Source: Mucor racemosus (taxonomy: Eukaryota > Mucoromycota > Mucoromycetes > Mucorales > Mucoraceae). Taken from it: a stretch of 64,000 nucleotides of DNA. The DNA is taken from positions 1,302,001 to 1,366,000 of the forward strand of contig JAPEHQ010000008.1 in NCBI GenBank assembly GCA_027405735.1, given 5' to 3'. Below, in pieces: positions 38,861-48,360 of the stretch (the first letter of the stretch is position 1; every line of letters starts with the position of its first letter). The translations under genes were made by a program, and so were the position numbers. A model generated the notes under the pieces. That model did no database searches. It saw only the letters and a list, made by a program, of their open reading frames with translations, and was not told where the DNA came from.

Positions 38861-39434
38861 AGATTTAATATCAATTAATACTTTTATAATATCTTCAAAT
38901 CATTCCTTTTATTTATTCATTTTACTAATTCATGTATGTATATATATATGCGTCCTTTGACATAATTTACTATTACCCCTTCCTACAGTTTATTCACTTT
39001 AAATTCAGACAAAATTATTATTTTTTTGGATGAAATAAAATTAAAGTTTAAACGAAACAGAATAAAACTTGGGCGAGATGAGAATGAGAATGAGAATGAG
39101 GTTTGAGATTAAACGAGAGTAATATTGAGACAAGCAGAGAAATGATTTGAGACGAAAATAAAGAAAAAAAGACATTCCATTTTGATAACAAATAAGAATC
39201 TACTTCTTTGGAGACTTTCATACAACACGAAGATCGATCCAAATACTAAACTGTGATGAAGAGTGCATAGACGTTCTGGAATAAACACATTCACCTTGGG
39301 GCATACGAATGGAGAGCGACCCTCCAGGAAAACATGTCGTTACCAATAACGGAGTAATTTTGAAACAAAACCTACCCATTTTGGGTATTATTAGAATCCA
39401 TCATTTTCCATTATTATATGAGAAAAGCCAAGTC

Positions 39435-39459
39435 AGAGAGAGAGAGAGAGAGAGAGAGA
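39435..39459. repeat. (AG)n microsatellite
   Basis: About 12 AG units. Confidence 0.92.
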
Positions 39460-39502
39460 TAAAGTGGAAATGCTGTAATAAGACATAACAATCTCAACAT
39501 GT

Positions 39503-39524
39503 CACACACACACACACACACACA
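39503..39524. repeat. (CA)n microsatellite
   Basis: Eleven CA units. Confidence 0.92.
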
Positions 39525-39759
39525 AAGAGTAGATCATCATGTAGCTGCAAAAGGCTCAAAATAAGGTTTATTCGTGTTGTACTCCCAATCCAGAATCTAA
39601 AGAATTTCTACTCCTATATATACTAAATCTTTTCAGCCAATTCATCATAAATACCATATTGTATGTATACATGTCCGAGATTTCATTTTTTTTAGAATGA
39701 TTTTATTATAATATATTCATATTTTTGTATATACAGCTATGTAAATTTTAGTTTTTTGT

Positions 39760-41512
39760 TTACCATTCACAATCTTTATTCTCAGAAACGATAGTAATGG
39801 GATCGCCCAACTCTTGAACCATGCCAGGCTTAATTAATCGACTTGTGAATGTAGTACGTTCCTCTCGATCCTTTTGAATAAACTGTGATGGTAAATCTGA
39901 TAGACTAAAGTAATTGGGTGGCGATGTAATAGGAGGTGTCGTTAAAGCAGCTGTCAATGGACCCCATAATTCATTTGGAATACTAGATTGAGAAGGAGGT
40001 TCATCCAAAAATGGATCAAAAAAGGTAGGCGATTCCTTTGAATGAAGATAAGATTGCACAGAAGTTAAATTTGGTATATGTAAAAGATGATTATGCGGTA
40101 AATTAGTGATACCAATTGGTAAAGAGAATTCACAACTTGATGTTGATGATTTGAGAAGACTACCATGGCTAGTGAATTGGATAGTAAACACCATCGCATA
40201 ATACACCCGAATATGACGGCTTTGAAAACTAGGTGATACCAAACGTGTGGGTACATGGAATTTTACTGGCAAATTGATAGTTCCCCCATTGCCACCCACT
40301 GGAAGAGAGCCGCTAAGGATTTTTCTAATTTTAGATTTACGAGCAAGACCTCTTTGTAATTGAATTTGACCAGTAGAACATTTATTAAGTGTAAAATTCA
40401 CACTTGATACAACCAAATCATTTGGAATACTATCCACATATAATTCCATATTAACATCCTCATCTATGTTACTTACAGTTTAGATATAACAATACACTTT
40501 GTTGTAAATGTGTAGATACTTTACCTGGACAAAAGGCTTTTCGGGGCAATTTGGCTTTTACATTGGCAATCGGAGTTCTTTTATCCAATTGATATGTTGT
40601 TTCAGTAAATTCCCATTCCTTCGTAGGAGGAGCGCATACAATGGGTCTATAAGGCATGATATATTCTTTTGAACGAGCGCCGGGATTAAATGAGGGAGCA
40701 TCCAAGTGAGCGGACCAAATATAATGAATGGAAAATCCAACGGGATCATCAGTGGAAGGAGGAAAGTTCACATTGGGAAACTATTTATACATAACGTGAT
40801 TGAGTAAATGTAAAATGCCATTATTTTTTTGGGGGGTTTGTTTTGTTTTACCTTTAATGCGAATGGATATTCATGTTCTCCTGGTTCAATTACCTCCCAC
40901 GGACTCATCAAATAAGCACTTGGCTCCGTACCCCAGATTTTTGTACTCACATCAAAATATGTTGTTATAGATTGATCAATACGTTCAATTTTACTTTCTA
41001 ATCCATATTCTTTTACTTTGGCTGTTGCGACTTCCTCTGCACGAAACTAAATAAATGCATTAATTTCGTGTACAAATTCCATGAATAAAGACATACTCTA
41101 ATTCTAATTTGACTTGCTTGAACAGATTTTGGTGTCTTTAGATGAACAACACCTAATTATAAATATCATAAATATACGGCGCATACATTTTAGCTTTTCC
41201 AGATTATAAATATATACCTCGAATAATGCGGTTTGGTCTAACAATAATTTGAGCTCCTCCTTCAAATTCAATGCTCAGTTTTTGTAAGCTTTGTGTCTCT
41301 ACATGTGTAGGGGATGGAGACCTGGGAGAAGAACCAGACCTACTGCGACTAGTATTAGGACTTGATCCTGTAACAATGTCTGAAATTGTTTGAGATAATC
41401 TTCTTGGTGAAGAAGCTATATTATTTGATATGCCAGAAGAGCATTCAGGTGGAGATAAAGATGGTATTGCTAATGAGTTGCTATGAGGAGCATTTACTAT
41501 TGTGTTCATCAT
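39760..41512 (-). CDS. Alpha-arrestin (ART/ALY-like adaptor)
   Basis: Five exons: 41512-41218, 41152-41097, 41046-40852, 40780-40525 and 40463-39760. Four GT-AG introns (65, 50, 71, 61 nt) keep frame, giving 501 residues. The N-terminus is Ser/Pro-rich (about 1-75), with SRSRSGSSPRSPSP as a possible phosphorylation region. The arrestin N and C beta-sandwich domains span about 76-380 (IEFEGGAQIIVRPNRIIRG, VVHLK, WEVIEPGEHEYPFALK, HYIWSAHLD, VKAKLPRKAFCP, LPVKFHVPTRL, YYAMVFTIQF). A PPNY motif at about 449-452 fits the PPxY site by which fungal arrestins recruit Rsp5/Nedd4 ubiquitin ligases to membrane proteins. The likely role is adaptor for ubiquitin-dependent endocytosis of plasma-membrane transporters. 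The cargo is unknown. Confidence 0.88.
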
Positions 41513-42567
41513 TTTTTATATATTTTGTATTTTATAATAGAAAGAAAGAGAAAAGAATCAAAAGCAAAGAGAAAATCAACAAAATAAAGAAGCAGGAGAA
41601 AGCTAAATCAACAGCATTATAAAAATAGAAAAAAGGAAAACCTTAATCATGGGAAATGACGATAGAATTCATCTTTAAAAGGAAATCCGTATATCTTGTA
41701 CTATCTTTGAAATCCTTTCCTTCTTTTTACCATTCACTCACGCATTGTTGTTTTGCACAATATCATATAGATCAATTCCGTTGCTTAGCAACACTGTTCA
41801 GCGATTTTCCATTCTACCGAATAAACAAACTGTAAACGGGGTTTTCGACTCAAATTTTCAGGAACACAAAATGTGTAGTATTTCCTCTCATCATGTGTTA
41901 CTTTAACTTGATTTTCTTTCTAAAAAAGACGCAATAAAAAGCAAACTAATTCACTTAGAGTAATTATCTTCTTACAAAGTCGTCATTTACAATTACACAT
42001 TTGTATACATTATACAGATTTCAATATCAAATGCTCGATTACATGTATTATACGTCACCTGGAGAAACTAGTAGCATATTCAAGACTATACATCAATTAT
42101 ATGCATAATGTGCTTATCACATTTTGAAAGAATTAATATTACGCATGCAGTTTAATGTAGTTGACGGGATTTGCAGGGTACGTCCTGAAAGAAAAAGAGA
42201 AACTATCTCTGATTTTTTAAAAGGGAAGTTTTTTTTTAACTGACGTAAATTAAGAAATCAAATTACATAAAAGTATATACCACTTGAACGACAACTATTT
42301 GTTTTTTGATGATAGACACCGTACTTTTTATTTGTATAACAAATCCAAATCAAGGCTGGTCTCTCAATGAAAACGTAAATACAATATTTGGAATGAAAGC
42401 ATAATGACACATATATTATATAATTCTTCTTCAAAGCAAAGAAATAAAGGGATCTTCATTTATTTTATATGGTATTTAGTAGACTTAATACAGAGGTTTT
42501 TTCTTTTTTATTTATTTATCCGGATAATGAGAATTAAAATAATTCAATTAATCATCAAGAACATAGC
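41513..42567. other. Intergenic, no gene supported
   Basis: 5' flank of the arrestin gene (purine-rich leader at 41540-41640) and 3' flank of the small secreted gene. Nothing else was recognised. Confidence 0.45.
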
Positions 42568-42720
42568 CTAAACGAAGTCTAAATCAATATCATCAGTAGC
42601 AATGCCATCATCAAGAACATCACCAACATCACGAGCTTGAATATCATTCAATGGAGCTGCAACGACGGTACTAATAAAACAAACAAGGGGAATAAGACTG
42701 AGAAAGAGATTAATTTGCAT
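42568..42720 (-). CDS. Very small secreted peptide (50 residues)
   Basis: A single exon from ATG at 42720 to TAG at 42568. The signal peptide (MQINLFLSLIPLVCFIS, cleavage after TVVAA) is followed by a 28-residue acidic tail with a single Arg (IQARDVGDV) and many Asp. There are no cysteines. The start codon lies 48 bases from the edge of the tandem array, so the array has replaced or abuts its promoter. A TATATA lies at about 42725-42730. I do not recognise the family; a secreted small peptide or the residue of a longer gene are both possible. Confidence 0.55.
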   Translation of the reverse strand: MQINLFLSLIPLVCFISTVVAAPLNDIQARDVGDVLDDGIATDDIDLDFV

Positions 42721-42767
42721 TTTTTATATATGCATTTGTGTATTTTGATGTTATTAACAAGAAAGTA

Positions 42768-45300
42768 TTCCTGATTATCAATTGAAATGGGGGCACGCTC
42801 CGATTTTGAATATCACCATATAAAATTGTAAAATCAGATATGCACATGTAACTGAGATTGAATCCAAAAAGTGTTCAAATGGAAAAAAAATTCAAAAAAA
42901 TCCAAAAAAAACCTTGTATGTTTAATTACTCACAAAAATGCATAGTAAGTTGAACTAGCGTATTAAATATCTTGGGTTCAGTTTTTAATTCTGAATCGAT
43001 CTGTGTAGGTTTTGAAAATGTTTTTCTCATAAAATCTCTAGCAAATTTAATATCAAATTTTAACGGTTTTTGATCAAAAAGTACTCTTCACTCAAATGCA
43101 ACCCTAAAATATTTTATTTTTACATTATGCGCAACAAAATTATCTACAGAATGAGTATAAATACGTAGCTATAGCCCTATTTTTGGTGAAGGTATACATT
43201 TTTTTTGATCTTTTTTTTGTAAAACCGAAAATTCATCCTTGTATATCCTCGTCCAAAATGGATCCTTTTTTTGTATCACCAAAAATCAATCATTCAATCT
43301 CAATTTTCTCGACCAAAAATCAATATTTTTTGACGAGGTAAAATTCGTTAGATAGACGCTAATGAGTACTATCCTATGATTTTATTTTTGCATACCAGCC
43401 ATCACTTCATGAATCTCTATAACAGAAAAAGTGTTCTCACAAAATTTATAAAAAATAAAAAAAGTCTTTACAGCCATCCAAATACTAGATATCCTGGTAG
43501 AGAATGAAAAATAAAGTAGACTTTACTTAATAACCATCATTGCAATACCTTAGTATTTTCTTGACTTATTCTCATTTCAAATGCGCTTTCTCAATTTTAA
43601 GCTGGCCATTTTTGCATCATTCAAATTTATGAAACAATCACTATAGTAACCATCCTTGCTTTATTTAATAAATTTGTAGCCGGGACGACAATGTTGAATG
43701 GATGGGTACTGCCTTTGAAAAAACTTTTCTGCCAAAAATGATCACCAGTACAAATACATATATATGTGAAAAAAAAATATGGTTGCGTCCACAGCACTGC
43801 GGCTAATTTTTATTGAATATGCAGGTAATACGCAGGTAATACGCACATATTACCTTACAACGGAATATGGTGTGGTAAAAGGCTTACATTACCTTGCGTG
43901 ATACGGTAGTAAAACCCGCATATTACCTTCATACTCCCAATGTTTTACTCGAAATTTGATGCTTTCTACTGCCTTTCTACATCCTTAAATTTCTTTTTAT
44001 TCGCTCAGTTTGGCTATATTACCATTGTATTACATCGTTTTAAGCTAACATATACCACTACCACTACGGAAAAAATAGTTTAATTTTTGAGTTTTAACAT
44101 TATTCAACTAGGAAAACCACAATAACATTAAATATTGTGAATAAATGATAAGATTTACGTAAATAAACATGTATCGTAATTATTATAAGAATTTATGAAC
44201 AAAAGATCTTTATGAATTAGACAATCTAATAAAATGTTGTAAGCATTAAAATCAGAAGTCGAACAACTATCATACTTGATTTTTTCAGCTCAACAAATTA
44301 AAAAGATTGAAGCTAAAAGAAAAAAAAAATTAGACCCACAGCTCATTTATAAACCCTTGAGTGTGGTTTTAAAAAAAGGTGTTTTTTATTATCATAAATT
44401 TGAACGTGATCCACATTTTTGCCAATGGTCACCCTTCCAAGAAAAATGCCGAACAATCTCCAGACGCGGTCATCTAATCATTTTCTATGCTGCCAATTTC
44501 TAGAAAAAATTACCGGACAGTCCGGACACGGATGTTTAAATATATCAAACAGCTGTGAGATTCAGGTATTAAAATTTCATACAAAAATTAAGGCTCGAAT
44601 GTACAATTAATTATTCAAAGCTTATTTTATCTTCTATTTATGTAAAGTGTAAAGTACCACATTCAGCAGTAGTTTAATAAAACGAGATTTAATTTAGAAA
44701 GTATAATAAAATGGTATAACCAGATTTAAAAAAAAATCTAAAAAATCAAAAATTTTAAAGGATTTATAAAAGTAAATATGCATGATTTTCATTTAATTTC
44801 AAAGTATATATATCCATATTGGTATTTCTTATTCGAAAAGGGTTTTCTTATAAATTGTTCTCATATTTTTAAAAGAAAGGGGAGGCTGATAATTTGAAAT
44901 TTCAGAAAAAAATTCATTTTTAAAGTTTACCCAGAGGCAAGCAAATATTTCACTATTTGTGCATAAGTATAAAAGACGAGCCGAGCCTAGGACGAGCTTG
45001 ACCAAAGCTCGCCACAACGAGCCGAGCTTTGTATCACTCGAGCTCAAGCCGAGCTTTAATAAAAGCTCGTTTGACAAAGACGAGTTTTTGACTTTTTTTT
45101 AAAAGCTCGTTTGAGAAAGACGAGCTTTTGACTTCTTTCAAAAAGTTCAAATTTAAATATAATTAGTAAATGCTATGACATTATTACTTTAGATAATTGT
45201 CAATTGACATTCATAAGTTTACTTTACTTTAGATATTTGTCACTGAAAGGTAAAATAAAGCTCGCATTGAGATGATGATTTTTTTGTCGCTGCAAAAAAA
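42768..45300. repeat. Array unit 1 (right end missing)
   Basis: Matches the first 2.5 kb of the full unit. From about 43450 it shows single-base indels in homopolymers relative to the other units, increasing towards the junction. Confidence 0.85.
43795..45300 (+). mobile_element. CACTA-type element, array copy 1 (right end lost)
   Basis: The left terminus CACTGCGGCTAAT is preceded by CAG as in the complete copies; it is cut off at the mosaic junction inside the foldback region. Confidence 0.65.
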
Positions 45301-45520
45301 AGCTCGTTTCCTCGTAAAATGATCTTTTTTCACGCCAAAAATCAATCATTCAATCGAATTTGAACAAGTATTTTTTAACGAGTAAAATTTTAATAGAGCT
45401 AATGAGTACTATCTCTATGCATAAAAAGGCATCCAGCTCACTTCATGAATCTCTATAACAGAAAAAGTTTCAAAATTTATAAAAAAATAAAAAAAGTCTT
45501 TACAGCCATCTACTAGATAT
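45250..45520. other. Mosaic junction between array units 1 and 2
   Basis: The sequence blends words of two unit positions about 2.0 kb apart (GTCGCTGCAAAAAAAAGCTC beside CCTCGT..AAATGATC and CACGCCAAAAATCAATCATT) and carries many small indels not seen in any other unit, such as ATAAAAAGGCATCCAGCTCA in place of TTTGCATACCAGCCATCA. It is either an unequal-exchange scar that decayed or an uncorrected assembly join. Confidence 0.75.
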
Positions 45521-46226
45521 CCTGGTAGAAATGAAAAATAAAGTAGACTTTACTTAATAACCATCATTGCAATACCTTAGTATTTTCTTGACTTATTCTC
45601 ATTTCAAATGCGCTTTCTCAATTTTAAGCTGGCCATTTTTGCATCATTCAAATTTATGAAACAATCACTATAGTAACCATCCTTGCTTTATTTAATAAAA
45701 TTTGTAGCCGGGACGACAATGTTGAATGGATGGGTACTGCCTTTGAAAAAACTTTTCTGCCAAAAATGATCACCAGTACAAATACATATATATGTGAAAA
45801 AAAAATATGGTTGCGTCCACAGCACTGCGGCTAATTTTTATTGAATATGCAGGTAATACGCAGGTAATACGCACATATTACCTTACAACGGAATATGGTG
45901 TGGTAAAAGGCTTACATTACCTTGCGTGATACGGTAGTAAAACCCGCATATTACCTTCATACTCCCAATGTTTTACTCGAAATTTGATGCTTTCTACTGC
46001 CTTTCTACATCCTTAAATTTCTTTTTATTCGCTCAGTTTGGCTATATTACCATTGTATTACATCGTTTTAAGCTAACATATACCACTACCACTACGGAAA
46101 AAATAGTTTAATTTTTGAGTTTTAACATTATTCAACTAGGAAAACCACAATAACATTAAATATTGTGAATAAATGATAAGATTTACGTAAATAAACATGT
46201 ATCGTAATTATTATAAGAATTTATGA

Positions 46227-46531
46227 ACAAAAGATCTTTATGAATTAGACAATCTAATAAAATGTTGTAAGCATTAAAATCAGAAGTCGAACAACTATCA
46301 TACTTGATTTTTTCAGCTCAACAAATTAAAAAGATTGAAGCTAAAAGAAAAAAAAAATTAGACCCACAGCTCATTTATAAACCCTTGAGTGTGGTTTTAA
46401 AAAAAGGTGTTTTTTATTATCATAAATTTGAACGTGATCCACATTTTTGCCAATGGTCACCCTTCCAAGAAAAATGCCGAACAATCTCCAGACGCGGTCA
46501 TCTAATCATTTTCTATGCTGCCAATTTCTAG
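46227..46531 (+). pseudogene. Captured exon-intron-exon gene fragment inside the CACTA-type element
   Basis: An open segment (46227-46266: TKDLYELDNLIKC) meets GTAAGC at 46267. A 50-nt T-rich intron ends TTTTTTCAG at 46316. The joined frame continues SQQIKKIEAKRKKKLDP, then QLIYKPLSVVLKKG, FYYHKFERDPHFCQWSPF and a stop at 46529-46531. There is no in-frame start codon: TGA precedes 46227. Protein-like composition on both sides of a clean intron suggests a captured host gene piece. The family is not recognised. The same fragment occurs in the other units, with second exons ending at 44503, 50098, 53665, 57232 and 60799. Confidence 0.45.
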
Positions 46532-46993
46532 AAAAAATTACCGGACAGTCCGGACACGGATGTTTAAATATATCAAACAGCTGTGAGATTCAGGTATTAA
46601 AATTTCATACAAAAATTAAGGCTCGAATGTACAATTAATTATTCAAAGCTTATTTTATCTTCTATTTATGTAAAGTGTAAAGTACCACATTCAGCAGTAG
46701 TTTAATAAAACGAGATTTAATTTAGAAAGTATAATAAAATGGTATAACCAGATTTAAAAAAAAATCTAAAAAATCAAAAATTTTAAAGGATTTATAAAAG
46801 TAAAATATGCATGATTTTCATTTAATTTCAAAGTATATATATCCATATTGGTATTTCTTATTCGAAAAGGGTTTTCTTATAAATTGTTCTCATATTTTTA
46901 AAAGAAAGGGGAGGCTGATAATTTGAAATTTCAGAAAAAAATTCATTTTTTAAAGTTTACCCAGAGGCAAGCAAATATTTCACTATTTGTGCA

Positions 46994-47474
46994 TAAGTAT
47001 AAAAGACGAGCCGAGCCTAGGACGAGCTTGACCAAAGCTCGCCACAACGAGCCGAGCTTTGTATCACTCGAGCTCAAGCCGAGCTTTAATAAAAGCTCGT
47101 TTGACAAAGACGAGTTTTTGACTTTTTTTTAAAAAGCTCGTTTGAGAAAGACGAGCTTTTGACTTCTTTTCAAAAAGTTCAAATTTAAATAATAATTAGT
47201 AAATGCTATGACATTATTACTTTAGATAATTGTCAATTGACATTCATAAGTTTGCTTTACTTTAGATATTTGTCACTGGAAAGGTAAAATAAAGCTCGCA
47301 TTGAGATGATGAGTTTTAGTCGCTGCATAAAAAAGCTCGTTTGGGGTAAACGAGCTCTAGTCACGCGCAAAAAAAAGCTCGTCGAGGTTGAACGAGCTTT
47401 TTTGTAAGCTCGTCTAACTTTAACGAGCCTTGAGAAAAGCTCGGCTGCATAAAAAAGGCTCGGCTCGTTTAATA
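46994..47474. mobile_element. Foldback insertion of AGCTCG/CGAGCT hairpins
   Basis: 481 bp flanked by the direct repeat TCACTATTTGTGCA (46980-46993 and 47475-47488). Its ends are inverted: CGAGCCGAGCCT on the left and its complement AGGCTCGGCTCG on the right. Inside, AGCTCG and CGAGCT words alternate and form many hairpins, for example 47371-47382 with 47392-47403 (12-bp perfect stem, 9-base loop) and AGCTCGTTT/AAACGAGCT near 47333-47355. Other copies: 50561-51041, 54128-54608, 57695-58175, 61262-61742, and a truncated one in unit 1. No coding capacity; the overlapping frames are artefacts of the repeats. Confidence 0.7.
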
Positions 47475-47689
47475 TCACTATTTGTGCACTACTTGCAAGA
47501 TTTACTCTCGACCATTAAAAAAATATGAACATACTACCACCTACTGGGAAAATGAGGTAATACGCATTATAATCGCAGTGCAGGTTATTATAGTAATTTG
47601 TAAGATGATGAATCTTTTTGAATTATAATCCTGTCCTTTGGGGCCGCACCATGTCTATTTTGGCGTATGATGTCGTATGAGATCAGGCT

Positions 47690-48200
47690 GTACAGTCAAA
47701 GCAAACAACCAGGCATAAATCAAGCATTATCTAATTTTTCAAAGAATCAAGCAACAAGTCAAGCAATTTGAGTACGAGCATATAAGCAATCGAGTAAATC
47801 GGGGTGCAAGCGCAAGCATTATACTATATATTTTTTTCAGTCTGATATTGGTTCAAAATGTGAAATATTTTGACATTTTTAAAGCTAAAATTACGTAAAT
47901 TGAATAAATTTGCCCTGCGTTGCATGCTTACTTACTTGATTTGAAAGCGGACAAGCAAGCAGGTTTACATGCAAGAAAGCCTATTCCAATTTGAAGCATT
48001 TCGAGCAAGCATACAAGCAAGTTTTCAATGTTTTCATCGAGCGCCAAGCAGGAAATTACTAAAAAAAAATTAAACAAGCAAGCCAAAGCAAGCAATTACC
48101 ATAAAAAAGCGCAATTCAAGCGAGCCCAAGCATAGGGCTCGCTCGCTTGCTTATGCTCGCACTGCTCGATTATTGTGATCACTATGTGCAAGCTTGTTCA
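47690..48200. repeat. CAAGC-rich segment with inverted arms
   Basis: The word CAAGC/AGCAAGC recurs more than ten times. The outer parts are inverted: ACGAGCATATAAGCAATCGAG (47774 onward, about 20 bases) pairs with CTCGCTTGCTTATGCTCGC (48142-48160). GAGCCC/GGGCTC (48122-48140) makes a small perfect hairpin. It resembles the foldback insertion in design but with another word. Further copies lie 3,567 bases apart in units 3-6. Confidence 0.6.
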
Positions 48201-48360
48201 AATTTCGAGATATTTGACATTTTGGGTTGTGGTTTTAAACTGAGGGAAAGCAAGTGTTTCATTTTCGAAGCAATTATATTCGCTGAAAAATGAAAATAAA
48301 TGGAAATACCTTTTTGGTCAATATTCTGTAGCATCTCAAGTATAGTCTTACATTTTTTAT

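Larger units (their letters stand above)
38861..39759. other. Intergenic with three kinds of microsatellite
   Basis: Contains GAGAAT repeats (39075-39100), a GA tract and a CA tract. Minus-strand frames at 39048-39294 have no motif and are not called. Confidence 0.5.
45823..47580 (+). mobile_element. Nonautonomous CACTA (EnSpm/CMC)-type element, array copy 2
   Basis: 1,758 bp with termini CACTGCGGCTA and, read inwards from the right, CACTGCGATTA. A CAG triplet directly flanks both ends (45820-45822 and 47581-47583), matching the 3-bp target duplication of the CACTA superfamily. Just inside both ends the words GGTAATACGC and ATTACC recur in both orientations (left about 45850-46050, right about 47556), like the subterminal repeats bound by CACTA transposases. 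No transposase is encoded. It carries a spliced-gene-like fragment (46227-46531) and a nested foldback insertion (46994-47474). Confidence 0.72.
45301..48360. repeat. Array unit 2 (left 0.5 kb missing)
   Basis: Begins inside the repeat-A-like segment, then continues like the full units from about 45550 on, including the complete CACTA-type element. Confidence 0.88.

Noticed and set aside
46923..47478. Open frames of 69 and 73 codons repeated in every array unit
   Set aside because: They are translations of the AGCTCG hairpin repeats on both strands; identity between units reflects DNA identity, not selection.
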